A stretch of 46,723 nt of DNA from Methanofastidiosum sp. (GTDB taxonomy: Archaea; Methanobacteriota_B; Thermococci; Methanofastidiosales; Methanofastidiosaceae). The notes beneath the pieces are model-generated. The model was not told where the DNA came from. It saw nothing but the letters and a program-made list of their open reading frames with translations, and did not search any database. The first letter of the stretch is position 1; each line of letters starts with the position of its first letter. The DNA lies in NCBI GenBank assembly GCA_020854815.1, contig JAHKLW010000033.1, positions 1 to 46,723 on the forward strand, in the 5' to 3' direction. Of the stretch, positions 1-7,796 are shown piece after piece. The position numbers and the translations under genes are program-made.

Positions 1-74
1 AAAAAATCTAATGACAGGTAGAACTCTCCTCTTTTAACTAAACTCTCGTTGTATTTGCTCCAGTTGCGCTGCAT
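1..74 (-). CDS. Transposase N-terminus, cut by the window edge
   Basis: Reading leftward from an ATG at 74, 24 codons run off the window edge. The translation begins MQRNWSKYNESLVKRGEF and continues YLSLDF. The pattern W-x-x-YNE-x-LVKRGE followed by a hydrophobic DF segment is how many archaeal IS4/IS5-type DDE transposases begin, so this is most likely the start of an insertion-sequence transposase. An in-frame stop lies six codons upstream of the ATG, and no clear Shine-Dalgarno is visible. The terminal inverted repeat should lie between about 75 and 150, but it cannot be recognised without the other end. The family call rests on 24 residues only. Confidence 0.6.
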   Translation of the reverse strand, partial: MQRNWSKYNESLVKRGEFYLSLDF

Positions 75-154
75 AAAGCAGTAGGGTTTTTATGGGGTTT
101 AAGCTTTTCGCTTCATTTGAGGTGAATTATTCAACAAAGCAGTATATCTAAAAA

Positions 155-190
155 GTTTTAAATAGTATTGATTACAAAAGGTCAGGTGAT
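155..190 (+). promoter_or_regulatory. TATA box and SD of the ApbC/Mrp gene
   Basis: A TATA-like GTTTTAAATAGT lies at 155-166, and the Shine-Dalgarno AGGTGAT at 184-190 sits 3 nt before the ATG at 194. This supports the first ATG rather than the three in-frame ATGs further in. Confidence 0.5.
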
Positions 191-193
191 ATA

Positions 194-970
194 ATGGTGT
201 CTAACCTTCAAGAACAAATGAAAGTTCAAAAGATGAACATTGAAGAAAGAATGTCAAAAATTGATAAAAAGATAGCTATCGGAAGTGGTAAGGGCGGGGT
301 TGGGAAATCCGTTGTTACTTCATTAATTGCATCTTATCTTGCCAAGCAGGGAAAAAATGTAGGTATCCTAGACCTTGATATAACTGGGCCCAGCATACCA
401 ATGATGTTTGGGGCAGATGAAAAGCCTATTGGAGGCAGCTCTGGCATAATGCCTGTAGTTACGGAAAGTGGAATCAAAATTATGTCCATGAGTCTACTAT
501 TGCCCAATAATGAAGACGCCGTAATTTGGAGAGGCCCAATGATTAGTGGCGCAGTATCTCAATTTCTTGCAGATATTATTTGGGATGAACTTGACTATTT
601 GTTATTTGATCTACCGCCTGGAACAAGTGATGTCCAGCTGACTTTAATGCAGAGTATCAAATTAGACGGATTTGTAGTAGTAACATCTCCTCAAACACTT
701 GCTGCAACAATTGTGAAAAAGGCGATATCAATGGCAGAAGAACTAAATGTAAAAATTTTGGGTGTTGTAGAAAACATGTCTTATGCAACTTGCCCAGACT
801 GCGGTAAAAAAATAGATGTATTTGGAAATAGCCAGAACAATAAAATGGGAGTGTCCACTATAGGCACAATACCAATTGATCCACAAATCTCAAAGCTATG
901 TGATGAAGGAAAAATAGAAAAGTACGAAATAGATCTTGGAGGAATTTATAAAATCCTGGAAGGATTGTAA
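194..970 (+). CDS. apbC: ApbC/Mrp/Nbp35-family Fe-S carrier ATPase
   Basis: This is a 258-residue SIMIBI/MinD-type P-loop ATPase. The deviant Walker A GKGGVGKS is at residues 32-39, the ILDLDITGPS block follows, and LFDLPPGTSD near residue 138 is the switch region. A CxxC pair (C200, C203, in YATCPDCGKK) is the dimer-interface Fe-S ligand motif of the family. Such proteins bind and transfer [4Fe-4S] clusters to apo-enzymes in the cytoplasm. In archaea they often stand in for larger assembly machineries. About 25 residues precede the P-loop. The gene shares one base with the following MBL-fold gene (TAATG), so the two are probably co-transcribed. Confidence 0.93.
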   Translation: MVSNLQEQMKVQKMNIEERMSKIDKKIAIGSGKGGVGKSVVTSLIASYLAKQGKNVGILDLDITGPSIPMMFGADEKPIGGSSGIMPVVTESGIKIMSMSLLLPNNEDAVIWRGPMISGAVSQFLADIIWDELDYLLFDLPPGTSDVQLTLMQSIKLDGFVVVTSPQTLAATIVKKAISMAEELNVKILGVVENMSYATCPDCGKKIDVFGNSQNNKMGVSTIGTIPIDPQISKLCDEGKIEKYEIDLGGIYKILEGL

Positions 971-1821
971 TGCATACTAAGATTAAATGTGTTGTAGATA
1001 ATAATGTTAAGCTCTCCTCTAATTTTTGGGGAGAGCACGGACTTAGTTTTTTAATCCAAAACAAAGAGAAAATTTTATTTGACACAGGAAAATCTTTCGA
1101 CGTATTTAATCATAATTTAGAAACATTAGGCGAAAAAAAAGAAGACATATCTAAGATATTTATAAGTCATGGGCATCACGACCATACCGGTGGGCTATTG
1201 GACATTTTAAAATATTCCAATGCGAAAGTATTTGCTCACCCTTCAATTTTTGATGCAAAATACAAAAAAAAAGTCACAGAAACTAAATATATCGGAGTCC
1301 CTTTTGAGAAAAAAGATTTCCCAGAAATATATCTAACCAAAGAAAGCATAGAGTTATCTAAGAATATATTCACGACTGGGCAAATAGAAAGAACTTTTGA
1401 TTTTGAAAAAGTATCTCCAATATTCCTAAAGAAAGTAGGATCGAAATATAATCATGACGAGATAATAGATGATCAGGCTTTAATAATAAAAACTCATGTT
1501 GGAGGAGTAGTGATACTGGGATGCAATCATTCAGGGCTATTGAATACAATTGAACACTCAAAGGATCTTATCGGTGATGATGTGTTCTTAGTTCTAGGTG
1601 GAACTCATCTCGTTTCAGCAGATGAAAAAAAGATTTCGCTCACTGTTGAATACCTAAAGAAATATGGCATAACTCTATTTGGATTTCATTGTACTGGTGA
1701 CTATGCTTCGTCTAAGCTTCTTTATACACTCGGTAAAATGTATTGCCGAGGGTACACTGGATTTGAAGTATCAATTGAATTTGAAGGCTATAATTTAGGG
1801 AAAGATACAAAATGTCAGTGA
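970..1821 (+). CDS. MBL-fold metallohydrolase of the COG1237 type
   Basis: This 283-residue protein has the metallo-beta-lactamase motif HxHxDH (H67-G-H-H-D-H72 in ISHGHHDHTGG), preceded by LFDTGKS, and later GCNHSGLLN and VLGGTHL. That set is typical of COG1237. Members are often labelled 7,8-dihydropterin-6-methyl-4-(ribofuranosyl)aminobenzene-5'-phosphate synthase, but that label is weakly supported across the family, so I do not assign a substrate. The start overlaps the stop of the ApbC/Mrp gene, with GGAAGG just upstream. Translational coupling with an Fe-S carrier is the only context clue. It converges on the acylphosphatase gene, whose stop abuts its own. Confidence 0.85.
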   Translation: MHTKIKCVVDNNVKLSSNFWGEHGLSFLIQNKEKILFDTGKSFDVFNHNLETLGEKKEDISKIFISHGHHDHTGGLLDILKYSNAKVFAHPSIFDAKYKKKVTETKYIGVPFEKKDFPEIYLTKESIELSKNIFTTGQIERTFDFEKVSPIFLKKVGSKYNHDEIIDDQALIIKTHVGGVVILGCNHSGLLNTIEHSKDLIGDDVFLVLGGTHLVSADEKKISLTVEYLKKYGITLFGFHCTGDYASSKLLYTLGKMYCRGYTGFEVSIEFEGYNLGKDTKCQ

Positions 1822-2091
1822 TCATTTAATTAAAAAATCTTTGAATTGTCCCGTATATTGCTCGTTTATTACTTCAACTTTATTTACTCTTGCGTATTTT
1901 GGGCCAACTTCGCACCATTCAATCATTTTATTAACGCAAATATCTTCTCCTTCAACAATCGCTTCTACTCTACCGTCCGGAAGATTTCTAGCATAACCAG
2001 TTACTTTTAGTCTTTGAGCTTCTTTCTGAGCATTGGCACGATAAAATACTCCTTGTACTAATCCCGAAATAAAAATCCTAGCTCTTTTCAT
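1822..2091 (-). CDS. acyP: Acylphosphatase
   Basis: An 89-residue protein of normal acylphosphatase length. The phosphate-binding loop GLVQGVFYR carries the catalytic Arg, and ARNLPDGRVEAIVEG carries the catalytic Asn. It hydrolyses acyl phosphates such as acetyl phosphate or 1,3-bisphosphoglycerate in the cytoplasm. On the minus strand a TATA-like CTTTAATAAATC lies at about 2112-2123, roughly 25 nt upstream of the ATG with no Shine-Dalgarno, so the message is probably leaderless. It is divergent from the KaiC-like gene and convergent with the MBL gene. Confidence 0.93.
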   Translation of the reverse strand: MKRARIFISGLVQGVFYRANAQKEAQRLKVTGYARNLPDGRVEAIVEGEDICVNKMIEWCEVGPKYARVNKVEVINEQYTGQFKDFLIK

Positions 2092-2159
2092 TGCAACTTA
2101 TACTATTCGTGATTTATTAAAGCTTATGCTTGATTAATGTGGAAATATTAATAATTACC

Positions 2160-2168
2160 CTTTTATAG
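2160..2168 (+). promoter_or_regulatory. TATA box of the KaiC-like gene (leaderless)
   Basis: CTTTTATAG lies 28 nt upstream of the ATG at 2189. No Shine-Dalgarno lies between, which fits transcription starting at or next to the start codon. Confidence 0.4.
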
Positions 2169-2188
2169 TTCAAAATTTAATACTATTT

Positions 2189-3001
2189 ATGAAAGGATTT
2201 AAAGAACGTCAAAACATTAAAACAGATATACAGCTTTTAGATGATTTAATAATAGGTGGAATACCAAGAGATTCATTTTTAGTACTTCTTGGGGAAGGTG
2301 GAACCGGAAAATCAGCAATACTTGGAGAGTTATGCTATAAATTTCTTAATAGGGGCGAACCTGTAATATATGTGGCGCTTGATAATTCGCCACCATCTAT
2401 CTATTCAGATATCAATGGCCTTGGGTGGGACCTTACACCTTTCTGTGAGAAAGGTCTTCTAAGATTTTTAGATTGTTATTCATTCAGAATGAGAACGGAT
2501 TATGATGAGAAGTGTATTACTATACTAAGAGAACCAGAAAATTTACCAAACTTCACAGATAGATTGGTTAGTTTAATGGATGAAATGGGCATGAATGGCA
2601 AAGGGATAGTATTGATTGATTCTCTCACTGAATTCATGACTTTATCTGATCCTTCTCAAGTAGTAGATTCTGTTAAAAACTGGAGGGCAAAGGGGACAAA
2701 GGAAAGAAATGTATTATTTATTTCAACACTCCATTATGGGCTCAAGGCATTTGAGGGATTCTCGGATGTATTTGATTATATTGTGGATGGAATTATAGAT
2801 TTAAGATATGACCCAACTTATATGGCTTCAGATATTCTTCTAAAACAAATAAGAATTAGAAAAATAAAAGGTTCAAACCATTATACAAATTGGGTAAATT
2901 TTATCATCCAGAAAGGAGGATTAAAACCTCTTATAATTGAAACTAAAAATACAAAAAAGAAAAAAACAGATAAGAATTTAAAGAAGAAAAGTCAAAAATA
3001 A
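2189..3001 (+). CDS. KaiC-like RecA-superfamily ATPase
   Basis: A 270-residue single-domain protein. The N-terminus DIQLLDDLIIGGIPRDSF is the KaiC/RadA-type lead-in, followed by Walker A GEGGTGKS at residues 35-42 and Walker B GIVLIDSLTEF at about 138-148. Archaeal KaiC-like ATPases of this size are common and mostly uncharacterised. They are thought to act in signalling or motility rather than as circadian clocks. The last 20 residues are almost all Lys with a few Asn and Thr, a basic tail that could bind nucleic acid or be disordered. It sits alone upstream of the aminopeptidase, with a 41-nt gap holding a separate TATA-like stretch. Confidence 0.85.
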   Translation: MKGFKERQNIKTDIQLLDDLIIGGIPRDSFLVLLGEGGTGKSAILGELCYKFLNRGEPVIYVALDNSPPSIYSDINGLGWDLTPFCEKGLLRFLDCYSFRMRTDYDEKCITILREPENLPNFTDRLVSLMDEMGMNGKGIVLIDSLTEFMTLSDPSQVVDSVKNWRAKGTKERNVLFISTLHYGLKAFEGFSDVFDYIVDGIIDLRYDPTYMASDILLKQIRIRKIKGSNHYTNWVNFIIQKGGLKPLIIETKNTKKKKTDKNLKKKSQK

Positions 3002-3042
3002 GATTTTTAATTTAAATTTCTTTAATCAGAAGCAGTGATTTT

Positions 3043-5865
3043 ATGAAAAGACTTTTCAAATATTACCCCGAAGATTTCAAAGATCTTCCTGTCAAAGTGC
3101 TACACATGGATTTAATCTTTGATGTTTATGATGATCACACGAATGTAAAATCAAAACTTAAAATAAAATCTTTAACTTCTCCACTATCAAAGCTTGAGTT
3201 GAATGCTAAAAATCTAGAAATCATATCTATATCTGTAGAAAATTATGATATAGAATATGAATACAGAACAGATGAGAATATTATTGCAATAAATTTTAGA
3301 AAATCAGTGGCACCTGAAACAGAATTTGTAATAAATACTGAAACTATCTGCAGGCCAACTACAAATATCTTAGAGGGATTATATTATGATGAAACACCCA
3401 AAGGAGCGCCACCACAACAAATTACTCAGTGTCAACAATGGGGATTCCAGAGACTTGTCCCATGTTTCGATGATATGATGGCAAAATGCACTTACGAAAC
3501 TACAATTATTGCAGATTCAAGATATACTAATCTAATTACAAATGGTGACATCCTTGAAGAGAGACATTCTGTCGGGAATGGAAGAGACAAAATAAAATAT
3601 TCCAATATAATTACTCCAATGGCGCCATACCTTTTCTTTTTAGGAGTTGGAACTTATTCAACTTTTAAGAGAGAAGTTGAATATCCAGAAGGACATAAAT
3701 TTATCTTGGAATTACTTGTACCTCCTAACTCAAAAAAAGAAATAGCAGAAAAGGCTTTGGATGTTCTACATAATTGCGTAATCTGGACATATCTTTTTAC
3801 TGGGCCTAATCAATATGATAATCTTGGCATCAAACATCAAATGATGTCTTTAATTGAGGAAAGAGAAAAATCTAAAATTGAAGGAGATAGTCAAAAACTT
3901 GAATTATCAAGGAAGAAGTTATTGGAACTAAATAATAAAATTGTACCCGGATATAGATATACCGGTACAGTTTATCGTGAAATTGGAATGCAAAATTCTG
4001 ATTTTGGAGGTATGGAAAATGTTGGCAATACAACAATCAGTACAAATAGAATCATGCCTTTCAACGATATGACTGATAATGGCTTTGAGTACATGACTTC
4101 TGTTAAGGTGCATGAATACTATCATAATCTAAATGGTTCAGAAGTCACAGGTAAAGACCCATTCCAGATATGGTTAAATGAAGCAGTCACTGTAATCATT
4201 GAAAGATGGTATCATGAATTTCTTTTTGGAAAAGATTACAGTAGGCTAAAAACTGTATTAACTTTACTCGCTCCGAGCAGTGGAACATTTGCATCTGATC
4301 AGGGTTCATCCGTAATGCCCATATTGCCGGATGGATTTAATGACCCAAATGAACTTATTACAGGAGTAACATATGTCAAAGCACCTGAATTTGTAAAAAT
4401 GATTGAAACTTTCATGGGGAAAGAAAAATTTGTCAAAGGTTTAGATTTATATCACAAGAGATTCAGTCATGGAAACGCAACAACAGACGATTGGATCAAA
4501 GCAATGGAAGAAGTTTCAGATATGAGATTTTCTGAAATGGCCAAACAGTGGCTAAAACAAACAGGTTTTCCAACAATTGAAATAAAATCACAATACGACA
4601 ATAAAATGAAAAGACTAAAACTTTATTTAAAACAATTGACTCCAAAAAAAGAGATATTATGGACCTTTCCACTAAAACTTGCTGTTGTCGATGAAAAAGG
4701 TAATGATATCATTGAAACTATAAAAAAAATAGATAGTCCAGAAACCACTGTTATTTTTGATAATATTCCAGAATCTCACTTTCTATCTTTGAACAGAGAT
4801 TATTCTTTTTACGGGAAGATAAATTTTGATATACCCACAGAGGAGATAATATCTCAAATCAGAAAGGACAAAGATACAATTGCTAAATATGTTGCATTCT
4901 ATAAGCTTCTTGATAAGGAGAAAATGCGGCTTTTAAATAATATAGAGCTTGAGCCAATTGGAGATATAATTGATCTATATTTTGAACTCATTTCTGATGA
5001 AAATCTAATGGAAAGAGCTGGCGGTCAATTTCTTACAATATTTGAATCTGTCGACGATCAAAAATTTGCCCACCATTATAACAAAATATACAATGTTAAA
5101 AAGAAGCTAATGGAATCAATTGCAAATAAATACAAGAAGGAGCTTTTAGATATATATCATAAATATAGTGTTCCCTGTTCAGGCAAGAGTTATATCGAAA
5201 CTAAGAGTATCGAAATAAAAAGAAGGCAAGTAAAAAATATTGCTTTGTCTTTATTGGCCACTTTAGATACACAAGATATCCACAAAATTATCAAAGACCA
5301 ACTTGAGAAGTCAGATTCTGCAACAGATAAATTGACAGCTTTTTCTTTGTATCTTAATAGTTCAGCAAAAGATAAAATGGAAGTTCTTAAATTAGTTGAG
5401 GAACGGTCAAAAAAGAATTTGGTGAGCTGGGAAACATTTCTTGCAATTATTGCATCAAACAGTAGCGATGATACATTAAAAATTATAAAAAGAATTGAAA
5501 GCTCCGATTCATTTAGGATTGAGCAATCTAATGATCAAAGAGCATTGTATGTTCAATTTGCCCACAATAGAAAGAAGTCCTTAGAAACTGAAGAAGGAAG
5601 AGATTTCTTAAAAGATTCAATAATAAAGATTTCTAAAATAAATGAGTATACAGCTGTCAATGCAATAAAGGTATTTGGGAATATAGATGATATGGAAGAA
5701 AAACACCATTTAGCTTTGGTGAAGGTGCTTATTGATATAATTTCAAATATAACCCAAGAAAAAATGCCAAGCGTCTATAACACTGCTAGAAGATTATTGA
5801 TAGGGGCTCCAGTAGCTGTAGAAAAATATAAAGATAAATATGGCGAAATTAATTTCATAAAATAG
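3043..5865 (+). CDS. M1-family zinc aminopeptidase (PepN-like)
   Basis: A 940-residue protein, long for the family. The exopeptidase motif GGMEN is at residues 322-326. The zinc site HEYYH is at 357-361, with the third ligand E380 in WLNEAV at the usual spacing of 23. The N-terminal domain has QITQCQQWGFQRLVPCFDDMM-like sequence typical of PepN. It removes N-terminal residues from peptides and is probably cytosolic, as no signal peptide is seen. The C-terminal half beyond residue 600 is helical and lysine-rich, as in ERAP-like C-terminal domains. The start is supported by AGTGATTTT directly before the ATG. Confidence 0.93.
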   Translation: MKRLFKYYPEDFKDLPVKVLHMDLIFDVYDDHTNVKSKLKIKSLTSPLSKLELNAKNLEIISISVENYDIEYEYRTDENIIAINFRKSVAPETEFVINTETICRPTTNILEGLYYDETPKGAPPQQITQCQQWGFQRLVPCFDDMMAKCTYETTIIADSRYTNLITNGDILEERHSVGNGRDKIKYSNIITPMAPYLFFLGVGTYSTFKREVEYPEGHKFILELLVPPNSKKEIAEKALDVLHNCVIWTYLFTGPNQYDNLGIKHQMMSLIEEREKSKIEGDSQKLELSRKKLLELNNKIVPGYRYTGTVYREIGMQNSDFGGMENVGNTTISTNRIMPFNDMTDNGFEYMTSVKVHEYYHNLNGSEVTGKDPFQIWLNEAVTVIIERWYHEFLFGKDYSRLKTVLTLLAPSSGTFASDQGSSVMPILPDGFNDPNELITGVTYVKAPEFVKMIETFMGKEKFVKGLDLYHKRFSHGNATTDDWIKAMEEVSDMRFSEMAKQWLKQTGFPTIEIKSQYDNKMKRLKLYLKQLTPKKEILWTFPLKLAVVDEKGNDIIETIKKIDSPETTVIFDNIPESHFLSLNRDYSFYGKINFDIPTEEIISQIRKDKDTIAKYVAFYKLLDKEKMRLLNNIELEPIGDIIDLYFELISDENLMERAGGQFLTIFESVDDQKFAHHYNKIYNVKKKLMESIANKYKKELLDIYHKYSVPCSGKSYIETKSIEIKRRQVKNIALSLLATLDTQDIHKIIKDQLEKSDSATDKLTAFSLYLNSSAKDKMEVLKLVEERSKKNLVSWETFLAIIASNSSDDTLKIIKRIESSDSFRIEQSNDQRALYVQFAHNRKKSLETEEGRDFLKDSIIKISKINEYTAVNAIKVFGNIDDMEEKHHLALVKVLIDIISNITQEKMPSVYNTARRLLIGAPVAVEKYKDKYGEINFIK

Positions 5866-5873
5866 GTTAGAAT

Positions 5874-6552
5874 ATGTCCGAAAATAAAGAATATCTCCCT
5901 TTTGTAGTAAAAGAAGAAGTGAGTTTTTCCTTAGTTGGATTTGTTAGAAGAGATATTGTTCACAGTAGTTTTAGAATACCTCACTTCTCAGTTAATATTG
6001 TTCCAATTATCAGAGGCACAGAAAAAACTATTTTGCATAAGAGGTCTAAAAAGAGGAAGATAGACCCTTAAATATGATTTCAATGGCGGGCATGTTAGTT
6101 ATGACCCCCTTATTTTGTTGGGCTCAAAGGCAATTGAGCAGTCAAACGATAAAACGGCCTTGAGGGAAACTAGGGAAGAAATAGCCGTTTCAAATGATGG
6201 AAGACCTTATGTATTCTCGTCTAGAGATCTGATAAGATTCACAAAAGTCGGCGAACTCTTAACAGGCTTTGATGATCACAGTTCAATAAATGTTGGATAT
6301 ATGACAGGGTATATCTTGTTTTTGCCTAGAGATTCAACAATTATAGTCACTGATGAAAATGAGGATGGGACAATTGAAGAACTATCTTACGAAGAGATCG
6401 ATATGTCCGAAGTAGTTTCATCATTTAAAGAAAGACCATCCGATTTTGCAGGTGGTGCAACAGCTGTCTTAAAAGAGTTATCCAGTACGAAAAGCGACGC
6501 TTACAATAGATTCTGGCACATTGTAAATATAAACAAAAATAAAAAGAATTAA
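5874..6552 (+). pseudogene. Nudix hydrolase gene with a frameshift
   Basis: Two pieces in different frames make one protein. Frame A (5874-6071) starts MSENKEYLPFVV and ends in KRKIDP. Frame B becomes open at 6064 and reads TLKYDFNGGHVSYD through to 6552. Taking one C out of the CCC at 6065-6067 joins them as KIDLKYDFNGGHV. The Nudix signature is FNGGHV followed, after an insertion, by ALRETREEIAV. The catalytic REx2EE core is kept, while the usual earlier Glu aligns with Gln (KAIEQ). Nudix enzymes cleave nucleoside diphosphates linked to another group; the substrate here is unknown. A sequencing error in the C run is at least as likely as a real loss. A +1 slip at CCT-TAA is a remote third option. 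Confidence 0.75.
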
Positions 6553-6556
6553 TTAT

Positions 6557-6760
6557 TTATTCAACAACAAAGATTAATTTAACTGTAGCTTTATATTTTG
6601 TTATCTTACCGTCAGTAACTTTGCCTGTTAATTTTTCAACTTCCACGCCTTTAATGTTGTGGATGGTCTTTGAAGCAACAAAAACTGCTTTTGCTACTGC
6701 ATCTTCCCAGCTTATCTCAGATTTTCCAACTACTTCAATCACTTTCGCAACTTCAGACAT
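6557..6760 (-). CDS. Dodecin, flavin-binding small protein
   Basis: A 67-residue protein beginning MSEVAKVIEVVG, with the flavin-stacking Trp in KSEISWEDAVAKAV and the closing strand YKATVKLIFVVE. This is the whole dodecin fold. Dodecins assemble as dodecamers that store or buffer flavins such as FMN or riboflavin. An in-frame ATG four codons upstream (6772) also exists. I prefer 6760 because GGGGATTATT precedes it, and because the minus-strand TATA-like CTATTTATAG at 6791-6800 would put the transcript start near 6768, inside the longer reading. It is convergent with the Nudix gene. Confidence 0.9.
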   Translation of the reverse strand: MSEVAKVIEVVGKSEISWEDAVAKAVFVASKTIHNIKGVEVEKLTGKVTDGKITKYKATVKLIFVVE

Positions 6761-6867
6761 AATAATCCCCATTACAATAAGCTTCTTTCTATAAATAGTT
6801 TTGCTTTATTAACAATCAAAGATTAACCATTTAAATCAGCAATAGTTTTTCATCAACGAGGGATGAA

Positions 6868-7050
6868 ATGAGGATTATCCTACATAAACTTAGATCATAT
6901 TTAACTGATTGGAAGAACTTATTAACGCACTCTGTTTTCGGCATAGGAATCCTAGTTATAGGAGTTTTTTCTCCAATACATCCACATGCAAGGATGACTC
7001 TAGTTGGGTCTGTAGTTTGTTTGAATATAATAAGGATGAAACATTTCTAG
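6868..7050 (+). CDS. Small putative membrane protein
   Basis: A 60-residue ORF beginning MRIILHKLRSYLTDWKN, with a hydrophobic stretch at about 19-35 (LTHSVFGIGILVIGVF) and a second, weaker one at 43-54. The start has GAGGGATGAA just upstream, and a TATA-like ATTTAAATC lies near 6829-6837, so it has its own promoter and SD. I do not recognise the family. Basic ends around hydrophobic cores fit a small membrane protein with two segments. It stands alone between the dodecin gene (divergent) and the 2H phosphoesterase gene. Confidence 0.5.
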   Translation: MRIILHKLRSYLTDWKNLLTHSVFGIGILVIGVFSPIHPHARMTLVGSVVCLNIIRMKHF

Positions 7051-7154
7051 GTTAATCTTAGATTCCTTTTTTCCTATTTACTTTACTAATTACCCCTATA
7101 TATCTCTGCACTTAAAATAGATAAATTTTTATTATAAGAAATATAATAATTATT

Positions 7155-7679
7155 ATGTCGCTTTTAGTAATTGCATATCCAGAAATTAAAAAGAAGAATT
7201 ATGATTGGATTCAAGATTTAAGAAATAAATATGATATGCTTTACTATGATGTTGTCAAACCCCATTTTACTTTTGTCTTTCCAGTTTTTAATTTAAATAA
7301 AAAAGAACTTACTCATGAAATAAAGGAAAAATCTAAAGGGTTAAAAGAGATTGATTTCTACCTTAGATGTGCTGTGCTAAATAAAGATGCCTTCAATGAT
7401 TACTGGCATGTCTTTTTAGTCCCAGATGAAGGATTCAGCAGTATTACAAAAATCCATGATAAATTCTATTCTGGGAAACTCAAAGATGAGCATTTTCTTG
7501 CTATCCAGTTTATACCTCACTTGGGAGTTGGGAATTCTACAAATGCAAATGAATGTAAGAAACTTGTGGATGAATTAAACGAAAAGAATTTCGAGATTCA
7601 CGGCAAAATAAAAAAGCTTACAATAGTAAATTATGAGGATAAGAAGGTAGAGGATATAGAAACAATCGATCTAGGGTAG
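7155..7679 (+). CDS. 2H phosphoesterase / 2'-5' RNA ligase-like protein
   Basis: A 174-residue protein with the two histidine motifs of the 2H superfamily: PHFTF at residues 36-40 (H37, T39) and PHLGV at 121-125 (H122). The second motif has Gly where many members have Thr or Ser, as in some YjcG-like relatives. The family includes 2'-5' RNA ligases and cyclic phosphodiesterases acting on RNA ends or cyclic nucleotides. The substrate cannot be told from sequence. The gene appears leaderless: TTTTATTATA at 7127-7136 lies 28 nt before the ATG and no SD is visible. Confidence 0.8.
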   Translation: MSLLVIAYPEIKKKNYDWIQDLRNKYDMLYYDVVKPHFTFVFPVFNLNKKELTHEIKEKSKGLKEIDFYLRCAVLNKDAFNDYWHVFLVPDEGFSSITKIHDKFYSGKLKDEHFLAIQFIPHLGVGNSTNANECKKLVDELNEKNFEIHGKIKKLTIVNYEDKKVEDIETIDLG

Positions 7680-7786
7680 AAATTTTCAATCATTTGATTC
7701 CTTTATTACAATAATCTGCCTTAATGTACCCACTAAACTTAAAAACTTAATCAATATACCAAAGAAAAGAGATTATAATGAACAAT

Positions 7787-7796
7787 TGGTGATTAT
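7787..7796 (+). promoter_or_regulatory. SD of aconitase; TATA upstream
   Basis: GGTGATTAT immediately precedes the ATG at 7797. A TATA-like ACTTAAAAAC lies near 7737-7746, leaving a leader of about 25-30 nt. This is the only visible promoter for the aconitase-isocitrate dehydrogenase pair. Confidence 0.4.
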
